Shown: piece after piece, positions 7,946 to 15,516 of the stretch
How positions within the stretch are numbered: position 1 is the stretch's first letter
Layout: each line of letters starts with the position of its first letter
Assembly (NCBI RefSeq): GCF_011297335.1
Contig: NZ_JAAOTJ010000002.1
Span: forward strand, 62,001 to 126,000
Direction of reading: 5' to 3'
Length of the DNA stretch: 64,000 nt
DNA from: Catellatospora methionotrophica
GTDB lineage: Bacteria > Actinomycetota > Actinomycetes > Mycobacteriales > Micromonosporaceae
The notes under the pieces: model-generated
Told to the model about the DNA's origin: nothing
Database searches by the model: none
The model's input: the letters and a program-made list of their open reading frames with translations, nothing else
Made by a program: the position numbers and the translations under genes

Positions 7946-8895
7946 GCCGGGAAGTGTCCCAGGTAGCCGCCCATGGTCTTGAACAGGTCCGTGGCGGCCA
8001 GCTCGGTGCCGTCGTCGAGGCGTACCCGCTCGATGACCAGGCCCTTGCTGCGGCCACGCCGGGCCTCGGCCCCGGCGACGATGGCGACGCCGTCGCCCTC
8101 GCGGTAGAAGACCCGGCCGGGGGTGCCGCCGTACACGGCTTCGGAGACCGAGGCCTTGACCACGCGGATGCGCTGGCCGCGGTAGTAGGTGTAGGCGTTC
8201 GGGTACGGGTCGCACTGGGCACGGACCAGGCGGTCCAGCTCCTGTGCGGTCCACGTCCAGTCGATGCGCAGGTCCTCGTCGGCGCGCTTGTGGAAGAAGC
8301 TGGCCTGGGTGCGGTCCTGCGGCGTCCACTCGGTGCGGCCTTCGGCGATCAGGCGCAGCCCGTCGACGGTCAGCGGCCCGAACAGGGCGAGGGTCTTGTG
8401 GAACAGGTCGGCGGTGGTGTCGCGCGGGCCGACCGGCACCGCGCGCTGCAGCACGATGTCGCCCGCGTCGAGGGTGTCGTCCATCATGTGCGCGGTGACG
8501 CCGACCTCGGGCTCGTCGTTGATGAGCGCCCAGATCAGCGGCGAGAAGCCGGCGTACTTCGGCAGCAGCGAGTCGTGGATGTTGAGGGTGCCGTGCCGGG
8601 GCAGGGTGAAGACCTGCGGCGGGATCCAGGTGCGCCAGTTGGTGGCCACGATGACGTCGAGGTCGGCCTCCTTGAGCGCGGCCATCAGCTCCTCGTCGTC
8701 GGGGCGCTCGCGGATCAGGACCGGCACGCCGTGCTCGGTGGCGAGGTCGGCGACGGAGTCGCTCCAGATCCGCTCGTACGCGTGGTCGCTCTTCGGGTGC
8801 GTGACGACGAGGACGACCTCCAGGTCGGGTGCCTCCAGCAGGGCCTGGAGCGTGCGGTGCCCCCAGGTCTGGTAACCGAACATCGCGACCCGCAT
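7942..8895 (-). CDS. Formyltransferase, Fmt/CchA-like (hydroxyornithine formylation)
   Basis: A 317-residue formyltransferase. The N-terminal Rossmann half carries the 10-formyl-tetrahydrofolate site with TLNIHDSLLPKYAGFSP (N105, H107, SLLP 109-112) and DAGDIV (D143), the catalytic Asn-His-Asp of methionyl-tRNA and related formyltransferases. The C-terminal half resembles the Fmt C domain. Next to an amino-acid N-hydroxylase, and under an iron box, the likely reaction is N-formylation of N5-hydroxyornithine (or N6-hydroxylysine), as by CchA in coelichelin biosynthesis. The housekeeping fmt gene would not normally sit here. Start ATG 8895 has AGGAGGG 7 bases upstream. First gene of the leftward operon 8895-3200. 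Confidence 0.87.
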   Translation of the reverse strand: MRVAMFGYQTWGHRTLQALLEAPDLEVVLVVTHPKSDHAYERIWSDSVADLATEHGVPVLIRERPDDEELMAALKEADLDVIVATNWRTWIPPQVFTLPRHGTLNIHDSLLPKYAGFSPLIWALINDEPEVGVTAHMMDDTLDAGDIVLQRAVPVGPRDTTADLFHKTLALFGPLTVDGLRLIAEGRTEWTPQDRTQASFFHKRADEDLRIDWTWTAQELDRLVRAQCDPYPNAYTYYRGQRIRVVKASVSEAVYGGTPGRVFYREGDGVAIVAGAEARRGRSKGLVIERVRLDDGTELAATDLFKTMGGYLGHFPA

Positions 8896-8921
8896 GGGGT
8901 GCCCTCCTCTGGACGAAGCAA

Positions 8922-8954
8922 AAGGCAAGGCTTACCTTGCTAAGGTAAGCCTAA
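8922..8954. promoter_or_regulatory. Iron box (IdeR/DmdR1 operator) between formyltransferase and N-hydroxylase
   Basis: A perfect 11-bp inverted repeat, AGGCTTACCTT (8928-8938) and AAGGTAAGCCT (8942-8952) around GCT, lies in the 93-bp divergent gap. It reads as two overlapping versions of the actinobacterial iron box TTAGGTTAGGCTAACCTAA. IdeR/DmdR1 with Fe2+ should bind here and repress both the leftward operon (8895 to 3200) and the rightward N-hydroxylase. Confidence 0.88.
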
Positions 8955-8988
8955 TGTAATTGTCGGGGGACGCAACGGAAGGGGTCAT

Positions 8989-10263
8989 ATGTCCACGCCG
9001 GACGCACACCTCCACGATCTCGCAGGGATCGGCTTCGGGCCCTCCAACCTGGCTCTGGCCATCGCGTTACGCGAGCTGGAGCAGTCCGTGGACGCGGTGT
9101 TCCTGGAGAAGCAGCCGCGGTTCGGCTGGCATCGCGGCATGCTCATCGAGGGCACCACGATGCAGGTGTCGTTCCTCAAGGACCTGGCCACCATGCGCGA
9201 CCCGGCCAGCCCCTACACCTTCCTGAGCTACCTGAGGGCCAAGGACCGGCTGATCGACTTCATCAACCACAAGACGATGTACCCGTCGCGGGTGGAGTTC
9301 CACGACTACCTGGAATGGGCCGCCGCCGGGTTCGCCGACCAGGTCGAGTACGGCTCCGAGGTCGTCGCGGTGCGCCCGGTCCACGACGGCGGCGTGATCA
9401 CCGGCTGCGAGATCATCGCGCGGCAGGGCGGTGACCTGGTCACCCGGCGGGCCCGCAACCTGGTCGTGGCGACCGGGCTCGAAGCGCGGATGCCCGAGGG
9501 CGTGCGCTCCGGCCCGCGCGTCTGGCACACCCGCGACCTGCTGCGCCGCCTGCCCGACCTGCGCGACCCGCGCCGGGTTCTGGTCATCGGCGCGGGCCAG
9601 TCCGGTGCCGAGGCCGTCGACCACCTGCACCGGACGTTCCCGAACGCGCAGGTGTGCGCGGTGTTCGCCAAGTACGGCTACACCCCCGCCGACGACAGCC
9701 CGTTCGCCAACCGCATCTTCGACCCGGCGGCCGTGGACGACTTCTACGCCGCGCCCGAGCACGTCAAGCGGATGCTGATGGGCTACCACGGGTCCACGAA
9801 CTACTCGGTCGTCGACCTGGACGTCATTCAGGGCCTCTACCGGCGCATGTACCAGGAGAAGGTGCTCGGCCGGGAGCGGCTGCGGATCATGGGCGCGTCC
9901 CGGGTCGTCGAGCTGGTCGAGGAGGCCGACCGGGTACGGGTGACCGTGGAGTTCCTGCCCACCGGCGAGCGCACCGTGCTGGAGGCCGACGCGGTCGTCT
10001 GCGCGACCGGCTACCGCAGCAGTGACCCGCTGCAGCTGCTCGGCGAGCTCGGCGAGCACTGCGTGCGCCGCGACGACGGGCAGCTGCAGGTCGAGCGCGA
10101 CTACCGGGTCGCCACCACGGGCGACGTGCGCTGCGGCATCTACGTACAGGGCCCGACCGAGCACACCCACGGCATCAGCTCGACCCTGCTGTCCAACACG
10201 GCCGTCCGCGCCGCAGAAATCGCCCACTCACTGACCCGCGCCGCCACGCCCGCCCACGCCTGA
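8989..10263 (+). CDS. L-ornithine/L-lysine N-hydroxylase (SidA/PvdA/CchB family)
   Basis: A 424-residue flavin N-hydroxylase that makes the hydroxamate precursor of a siderophore using FAD, NADPH and O2. GIGFGPSNLALA (13-24) is the FAD motif, VLVIGAGQSGAEA (about 197-209) the NADPH motif, and CATGYRSSDP the C-terminal ATG motif. FLKDLATMRDPASPYTFLSYL and TNYSVVDLD match the ornithine-type (PvdA/SidA/CchB) enzymes better than IucD, so ornithine is favoured, not proven. It diverges from the formyltransferase over the iron box at 8922-8954 and ends at a strong bidirectional terminator. A close paralogue lies at 17916-19280. Confidence 0.92.
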   Translation: MSTPDAHLHDLAGIGFGPSNLALAIALRELEQSVDAVFLEKQPRFGWHRGMLIEGTTMQVSFLKDLATMRDPASPYTFLSYLRAKDRLIDFINHKTMYPSRVEFHDYLEWAAAGFADQVEYGSEVVAVRPVHDGGVITGCEIIARQGGDLVTRRARNLVVATGLEARMPEGVRSGPRVWHTRDLLRRLPDLRDPRRVLVIGAGQSGAEAVDHLHRTFPNAQVCAVFAKYGYTPADDSPFANRIFDPAAVDDFYAAPEHVKRMLMGYHGSTNYSVVDLDVIQGLYRRMYQEKVLGRERLRIMGASRVVELVEEADRVRVTVEFLPTGERTVLEADAVVCATGYRSSDPLQLLGELGEHCVRRDDGQLQVERDYRVATTGDVRCGIYVQGPTEHTHGISSTLLSNTAVRAAEIAHSLTRAATPAHA

Positions 10264-10266
10264 CTG

Positions 10267-10322
10267 AACTCTTAAAGACTTGCGGCTCCGGGGCAGCTGG
10301 ATACCGCAAGTCTTTAAGAGTT
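10267..10322. terminator. Bidirectional terminator with 19-bp perfect arms
   Basis: AACTCTTAAAGACTTGCGG (10267-10285) is exactly repeated in reverse complement at 10304-10322 around an 18-nt loop. The A/T-rich outer ends give a short U-rich tail in both directions. It lies between the convergent stops at 10263 and 10333 and should end both transcripts. Confidence 0.88.
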
Positions 10323-10332
10323 GCGACAGGGG

Positions 10333-11136
10333 TCAGGCGGCGGTCCGGGGGGTGCGGCGGCGGTGGCGGTCCGCTGGGACGACCATGGGGGTGCCGGTCT
10401 GGGGGTCGGTGATCACCTGGCTGGCTACGCCGAACACGTGCTCGACCAGGTCGGCTGTCATGACTGCTGCGGGCGGGCCCTGGGCGACGATCTCGCCGGC
10501 GCGCATGACGACCAGGTCGGTGGCGTAGCGGCAGGCCTGGTTCAGGTCGTGCAGCACCGCGACGACGGTGCGGCCCTGCTCGTGCAGCTCCGCGCACAGG
10601 TCCAGGACCTCGAACTGGTGCGCGAGGTCCAGGAACGTGGTCGGCTCGTCCAGCAGCAGGATCGGCGTCTGCTGGGCTAGCGCCACGGCCAGCCAGACGC
10701 GCTGGCGCTGCCCGCCCGACAGCTCGTCGACGTACCGGTCGGCCAGGTCGGAGACCTCGGTCACCGCCATCGCCTCACGGACCGCGGCCTCGTCGTCGGC
10801 CGACCACTGGCGCAGCAGTCGCTGGTGGGCGAACCGGCCACGGGCGACCAGGTCCTCGACCGCGATCCCGGCGGGGACCACCGGCGACTGCGGCAGCATG
10901 CCGAGCTGCTTGGCGACCTGCCGCGAGGGCAGCGAGGCGATCGCCGCGCCGTCGAGGTAGACCGTGCCCGCCTGCGGCCTCAGCACCCGCGCGAGTGCCT
11001 TGAGCAGCGTGGACTTGCCGCAGGCGTTCGGCCCGACGATGACGGTGAACGATCCGTCGGCGATCTGCACGCCCAGGTCGCGGGCGACCACGCGCCGGTC
11101 GTACGCCAGGGTCAGGTTCTCGGCCCGCAGCCGCAT
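10333..11136 (-). CDS. FecE/FhuC-type siderophore ABC transporter ATPase
   Basis: A 267-residue ATPase of the iron-siderophore import family: Walker A GPNACGKST near residue 37, signature LSGGQRQRVWLA, Walker B ILLLDEPTTFLDL and switch VLHDLNQA, the wording typical of FecE/FhuC/FepC. It energises the two permeases encoded just upstream. ATG 11157 overlaps the permease stop (ATGA 11154-11157), but ATG 11136 has AAGGAG 7 bases before it and gives the usual N-terminus MRLRAENL; 11136 is preferred and 11157 cannot be excluded. Last gene of the operon that starts at 13279; transcription stops at the 10267-10322 hairpin. Confidence 0.9.
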   Translation of the reverse strand: MRLRAENLTLAYDRRVVARDLGVQIADGSFTVIVGPNACGKSTLLKALARVLRPQAGTVYLDGAAIASLPSRQVAKQLGMLPQSPVVPAGIAVEDLVARGRFAHQRLLRQWSADDEAAVREAMAVTEVSDLADRYVDELSGGQRQRVWLAVALAQQTPILLLDEPTTFLDLAHQFEVLDLCAELHEQGRTVVAVLHDLNQACRYATDLVVMRAGEIVAQGPPAAVMTADLVEHVFGVASQVITDPQTGTPMVVPADRHRRRTPRTAA

Positions 11137-11153
11137 CGGGTGCTCCTTCGTGC

Positions 11154-12224
11154 TCATCGGCCGCGCCGCCATTCGCGGGCCAGCAGCCAGGTCAGGTAGA
11201 GCCCGCCGATCGCGGCGGTGACCACGCCGGCGGGGATGTCGGTGTCGGGCAGCACCCGCTGGGCGGCCCAGTCGCTGCCCGCGAGCAGCGCCGCGCCCAT
11301 GCCCGCCGCGGGCAGGATGCCGGGGCCGGGGGAGCGGGTCAGCCGGGCGGCCAGCTGCGGGGCGGCCAGCGCCACGAACGCGATCGGTCCCGCCGCCGCC
11401 GTCGCGCCCGCGGCCAGCCCGACGCTGGCCAGGGCGAGCACGGCCCGGCTGCGCTCGACGCGTACGCCGTGCAGGGTCGCGGTGTCGTCGCCCAGCGCCA
11501 GCATGTTCAGGTGGCGGCCGAAGTGCAGGACCACGGGCAGCAGCACCGCCAGGGTCAGCCCGACGATGGTCACCTCGGTCCAGCCGCGGCCGCCGAGGCT
11601 GCCGATGAGCCACACCTGCGCGGCCAGCGCCTCGTCGAGGCGGCCCTTCACGATGAGGTACGAGTTGAACGCCTCCAGCAGCGCGGACACCCCGACGCCC
11701 ATCAGGATGAGGCGGAACGCCTGGGTGCCGCCCCGGAACGCGAGCAGGTAGATGGCGATCGAGGTGAGCACGCAGCCCGCGATCGCACCGGCGGCGACCT
11801 GCATGCCGCTGCCGTCCAGCAGCAGGATGACCACGAGCGCGCCGGTGGCCGCGCCGACCGTCATGCCGACGAAGTCGGGGCTGCCCAGCGGGTTGCGGGT
11901 CAGGCCCTGGAACACCGCGCCGCTCGCGCCGAGCGCCGCGCCGACCAGCAGCGCGACCAGCGCCCGGGGCAGCCGCAGCTCGTGCACGATGAAGTCGGTG
12001 CCCGGATCGCCCTGCCCGACCAGGCTGCGCAGCACGTCGCCGACCGGGATCGGGAAGTCCCCGCTGGACAGGTTGACCACCGCGATTGCGACGGCCGCCA
12101 GCAGCAGCGTGGTGCCGACGAGCAGGGCGCGGGCGGGCACCCGCAGTGACAGCGCGCCACCGGGGGTGCGCAGCACCAGCTGCCGCGCCCGTCGGCCCCG
12201 CGTGGGTTCGGTGATCGTTTTCAC
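11154..12224 (-). CDS. FecCD-family siderophore permease (second subunit)
   Basis: A 356-residue polytopic membrane protein of the BtuC/FecCD family, with roughly ten hydrophobic helices and the family motifs LPRALVALLVGAALGASGAVFQGLTRNPLGSPDFVG and GPIAFVALAAPQLAARL, the latter near the loop that contacts the ATPase. The GTG start at 12224 overlaps the stop of the first permease (GTGA 12221-12224), so translation is coupled. It forms a heterodimeric channel with the first permease and passes ferric siderophore from the binding lipoprotein into the cytoplasm. Confidence 0.9.
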   Translation of the reverse strand: MKTITEPTRGRRARQLVLRTPGGALSLRVPARALLVGTTLLLAAVAIAVVNLSSGDFPIPVGDVLRSLVGQGDPGTDFIVHELRLPRALVALLVGAALGASGAVFQGLTRNPLGSPDFVGMTVGAATGALVVILLLDGSGMQVAAGAIAGCVLTSIAIYLLAFRGGTQAFRLILMGVGVSALLEAFNSYLIVKGRLDEALAAQVWLIGSLGGRGWTEVTIVGLTLAVLLPVVLHFGRHLNMLALGDDTATLHGVRVERSRAVLALASVGLAAGATAAAGPIAFVALAAPQLAARLTRSPGPGILPAAGMGAALLAGSDWAAQRVLPDTDIPAGVVTAAIGGLYLTWLLAREWRRGR

Positions 12225-13279
12225 AGGGCGCCCAGCTTTCGGCGGCGGCACAGCGCGATGAAGACCGGCGCGCCGAGGAACGCGGTGACGATGCCGACCT
12301 GCAGCTCGGACGGGGCAGTCAGCACCCGGCCGAGCACGTCCGCGCCGAGCAGCAGGATCGGGCCGAGCACCACGGCGTACGCGAGGATCCAGCGGTGGTC
12401 GGGGCCGGTGATCAGCCGGGCGATGTACGGCACGGCCAGGCCGAGGAACCAGATCGGGCCGCAGGCGGCGGTCGCCCCGCCGCACAGCAGCGTGATCGCG
12501 GCGACGCCGAGCACGCGGACCCGGCCCGGGTGCGCGCCCAGCGCGGTGGCGGCCTCGTCCCCCATGCTCAGCGCGTTGAGGCGGCCGCCCAGGGTCAGTG
12601 TGAGCAGGATCCCGGCGATCAGGAACGGCGCGATGCGGACCAGGGTGTCGCCGTCGCGGTCGGCCAGCGAGCCGACGTCCCAGTGCCGGTAGCGGTCGAA
12701 CGTGCCGCGGTGGGTGACCAGCACCGCCCAGACCAGCGCGCCGAGCACGGCGGTGATGGACACCCCGGCCAGCACCTGGCGTTCCGGGGTCGGGAAGCGC
12801 CCGGACCCGCCGAGCGCGAACACGGCCGTGGCGGTCAGCGCCGCGCCGCCGAAGGCGAACCACACGTACGCGCTGGGCGAGGTCAGGCCGAGGAACGCGA
12901 TCGCGACGACGACGCCCGAGGACGCGCCCAGGTTCACCCCGAGCAGGCCCGGTTCGGCCAGCGGGTTGCGGGTCAGCGCCTGCATCAGCGTCCCGGCCAG
13001 CCCGAGCGCCGCGCCGACACCGAGGCCGAGCAGGGTCCGGGGGATGCGCAGCTGGTGCACGATCACCGACTGCGGGGAGCCGTCGTCGTGCCAGAGCACC
13101 CGCCACACCGTGTCGAGCGCGATGGTGCGGCTGCCGACGGCGATGCTCAGCGCGAGTACGCAGGCCAGAGCCAGTACGCCGATCACCAGCCCGCCGCGCC
13201 GCCGGGCGTGGCCGGTGCGCGGCGCGCGGACCGGTGCGGCCTCGCGCGGCGCGGGCAGCACGCTGGTCGTCTGCGTCAT
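12221..13279 (-). CDS. FecCD-family siderophore permease (first subunit)
   Basis: A 352-residue FecCD/BtuC permease with about ten membrane helices. LRIPRTLLGLGVGAALGLAGTLMQALTRNPLAEPGLLGVNLGAS and ACGPIWFLGLAVPYIARLI are the family signatures. Start ATG 13279 has GGAG 7 bases upstream. First gene of the leftward import operon permease-permease-ATPase; an iron box at 13314-13332 sits 35 bp upstream and also faces the divergent binding-protein gene, so import is expected to be induced by iron starvation together with synthesis. Confidence 0.9.
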   Translation of the reverse strand: MTQTTSVLPAPREAAPVRAPRTGHARRRGGLVIGVLALACVLALSIAVGSRTIALDTVWRVLWHDDGSPQSVIVHQLRIPRTLLGLGVGAALGLAGTLMQALTRNPLAEPGLLGVNLGASSGVVVAIAFLGLTSPSAYVWFAFGGAALTATAVFALGGSGRFPTPERQVLAGVSITAVLGALVWAVLVTHRGTFDRYRHWDVGSLADRDGDTLVRIAPFLIAGILLTLTLGGRLNALSMGDEAATALGAHPGRVRVLGVAAITLLCGGATAACGPIWFLGLAVPYIARLITGPDHRWILAYAVVLGPILLLGADVLGRVLTAPSELQVGIVTAFLGAPVFIALCRRRKLGAL

Positions 13280-13313
13280 CACCGCTCCGTTCTGATCAAC
13301 CCCGGGTTTGAGA

Positions 13314-13332
13314 TTAGGCGAGGCTAACCTAT
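13314..13332. promoter_or_regulatory. Iron box (IdeR/DmdR1 operator) of the import genes
   Basis: TTAGGCGAGGCTAACCTAT matches the 19-bp consensus TTAGGTTAGGCTAACCTAA at 16 of 19 positions. It lies between the divergent starts of the permease operon (13279) and the binding lipoprotein (13389). Confidence 0.88.
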
Positions 13333-13388
13333 GCTCCTCGGCGGGACCTGCCAGGGGGCGGCTCCCACCAGCACAGAAAGGACCAACC

Positions 13389-14438
13389 GTGCGGCTTCTC
13401 ACTTCCGTCCGTACGCTGACGGCCACCGCCACCGCGGTGATCCTCGGCCTCGGCCTCGCCGCGTGCGGCACCGACCAGGAGCCGTCCGGCAGCGCCGGCA
13501 GCCAGGGCGCGACCTCGGCGGCCTTCCCCGTCTCGATCGAGCACAAGTACGGCAGCACCGAGATCAAGGCCGAGCCCAAGCGCATCGTCGTGGTCGGCCT
13601 CGTCGAGCAGGACGCCCTGCTGGCGCTGGGTGTCGTGCCGGTCGCGACCACCGAGTGGTGGGGCGGGCACCCCGGCGCGATCTGGCCCTGGGCGACCGAC
13701 GAGCTCGGCTCGGCGGCCAAGCCCGAGGTGCTGACCAACACCGACGGCATCACGTTCGAGAAGGTCGCCGCACTGCGCCCGGACCTGATCGTCGGCCTGT
13801 ACTCGAACCTCACCGCCGAGGACTACGCCACCCTGTCGAAGATCGCGCCGACGCTGGCCCAGCCGAAGGACAGCATCGACTACGGCGTGTCCTGGCAGCA
13901 GGCCACCCGCACCGTCGGCACCGCCGTCGGGCGCAAGGACAAGGCCGAGCAGGTCATCGCCGACGTCGAGGCCAAGTTCGCCGCCGCCAAGGCCGCCAAC
14001 CCGACGTTCGCCGGGGCCACCGCGCTGATCGCCGCGCCGTGGGAGGGCTACTACGTGTACGGCTCGCAGGACCCGCGCGGCCGCCTGCTGCAGGACCTGG
14101 GCTTCAAACTGCCCGACGGGCTCGACGCGATCACCGGCAAGGAGTTCGGCAAGAGCATCAGCCGGGAGCGCACCGACCTGCTCGACACCGACGTGCTGGT
14201 CTGGCTGGTCGAGAAGCACGACGCCGACGCGGCGAAGATCCACGCCGACCCGCTGTACGCCAAGCTCGACGTCAAGACCCAATCCCGCGAGGTCTTCCTG
14301 GAGAACGGCGAGGTGCTCGGCGGCGCGACCTCCTTCATCACCCCGCTGAGCCTGCCGTACCTGCTCGACGGCCTGGTGCCGCAGCTGGCCGCGGCGGTCG
14401 ACGGCGACCCGGCGACCGAGGTCAAGCGCGCGAGCTGA
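13389..14438 (+). CDS. Ferric siderophore-binding lipoprotein (FecB/FhuD-like)
   Basis: A 349-residue substrate-binding protein of class III ABC importers. The N-terminus has a basic start, a hydrophobic stretch and the lipobox LGLAAC, so Cys (about residue 25) is lipidated and the protein is anchored outside the membrane. PKRIVVVGLVEQDALLALGVVPVATTEWWGG and LRPDLIVGLYSNLTAEDYATLSKIAPTL are typical FecB/FepB segments. GTG 13389 is chosen because GAAAGGA precedes it and it starts the signal peptide; the frame is open about 80 bases upstream. It diverges from its permease/ATPase operon over an iron box and is followed by a terminator. Confidence 0.92.
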   Translation: MRLLTSVRTLTATATAVILGLGLAACGTDQEPSGSAGSQGATSAAFPVSIEHKYGSTEIKAEPKRIVVVGLVEQDALLALGVVPVATTEWWGGHPGAIWPWATDELGSAAKPEVLTNTDGITFEKVAALRPDLIVGLYSNLTAEDYATLSKIAPTLAQPKDSIDYGVSWQQATRTVGTAVGRKDKAEQVIADVEAKFAAAKAANPTFAGATALIAAPWEGYYVYGSQDPRGRLLQDLGFKLPDGLDAITGKEFGKSISRERTDLLDTDVLVWLVEKHDADAAKIHADPLYAKLDVKTQSREVFLENGEVLGGATSFITPLSLPYLLDGLVPQLAAAVDGDPATEVKRAS

Positions 14439-14453
14439 CCCGACGCACGGAGC

Positions 14454-14482
14454 ACGGGGTGGACATCCGTCCGCCCCGTTTT
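14454..14482 (+). terminator. Rho-independent terminator after the binding-protein gene
   Basis: ACGGGGTGGAC (14454-14464) pairs with GTCCGCCCCGT (14469-14479) with one G-T wobble, followed by a short T run. It ends transcription 16 bp after the lipoprotein stop and separates it from the LigD-like gene. Confidence 0.75.
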
Positions 14483-14528
14483 CCGTACTCGCGTTGACGG
14501 ACGGTCACCGCCGGGTAATGGTGATCAC

Positions 14529-15500
14529 ATGCCGAAAGACGGTGAGACCCGCGACGGGGTGGCGCTGACCAACCTCGACCAGCCCCTGTTCGACGACGCC
14601 GGGGCGACCAAACGCGACCTGGTGGACTACCTGGACGCGGTACACGAGGCGATCATCCCCGCGCTGCGCGACCGGGCCCTGTCGGTGATCCGGATCCGCC
14701 CCGGGCAGCCCGCGTTCATGCAGAAGAACCTGCCCAAGTACACCCCGGACTGGGTGCCACGGGCCGCGGTCTGGGCCGAGGCGTCGCACCGCGAGGTGAC
14801 GTACGCCCTGGGCAACGACCGGCGCACGCTCATCTGGTTCGCCAACCAGCGGGCCGTGGAGTATCACGCGGCGCTGGCGCTGGCGGCGTCCCCGCTGTCG
14901 CCGACGCACCTGATCCTCGACCTCGACCCGCCGGAGGGCGACGACACCTTCGGCAAGGCGGTGCAGGGCGCGCTGCTGGTCCGCCAGGCGCTGGCCGACT
15001 GCGGGCTGGACGGCGCGGTCAAGACCAGCGGCAGCAAGGGCGTGCACGTGTTCGTGCCGCTGGACGGCAAAGCCGACCCGGAGGAGGTCGCCGCGGCGAC
15101 CCGGGCCGTGGCCGCCCGCGCCGAACGGCTCGACCCGAAGCTCGCCACCACGGCGTTCATCCGCGAGGACCGGCACGGCAAGGTCTTCCTCGACGCGACC
15201 CGCTCCGGCGGCGCGACGGTGGTCGCCGTCTACAGCCCGCGCATCCGCCCCGGCCTGCCGGTGTCCTTCCCGGTCTCCTGGGCGGACCTGGAGGGTGTCA
15301 CGCCCGCAGACTTCACCATCCGCACCGTGCCCGCCATGGTCGCGAAGTCCGACCCGTGGGCCGACCTCATGCCCGCCCCGCAGGCCCTGCCCGCCGACCT
15401 GGTCGCCGAGGGCCACACCATCCCGATCGCCCGCGTCCAGGCCATGCACGAGGGAAAACGCCGCGCCAAAGCCCGCCGCGAAGCCGGCGAGGACGCCTGA
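14529..15500 (+). CDS. LigD-type polymerase/primase domain protein (stand-alone)
   Basis: A 323-residue archaeo-eukaryotic primase-like polymerase corresponding to the LigD polymerase domain of bacterial non-homologous end joining. Catalytic LILDLDPPEGD (D131, D133), the nucleotide-binding TSGSKGVHVFVPL (166-178) and the later VFLDATRSGGATVVAVYSPR with the third Asp are all present. The related mycobacterial stand-alone enzymes add ribonucleotides at DNA ends during gap filling and repair. There is no ligase or nuclease domain and no ku gene nearby, so it is a single-domain enzyme. The C-terminus is a basic tail (KRRAKARRE). Unrelated in function to its siderophore neighbours. Confidence 0.9.
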   Translation: MPKDGETRDGVALTNLDQPLFDDAGATKRDLVDYLDAVHEAIIPALRDRALSVIRIRPGQPAFMQKNLPKYTPDWVPRAAVWAEASHREVTYALGNDRRTLIWFANQRAVEYHAALALAASPLSPTHLILDLDPPEGDDTFGKAVQGALLVRQALADCGLDGAVKTSGSKGVHVFVPLDGKADPEEVAAATRAVAARAERLDPKLATTAFIREDRHGKVFLDATRSGGATVVAVYSPRIRPGLPVSFPVSWADLEGVTPADFTIRTVPAMVAKSDPWADLMPAPQALPADLVAEGHTIPIARVQAMHEGKRRAKARREAGEDA

Positions 15501-15516
15501 GCCCGCCGCGACGGGG

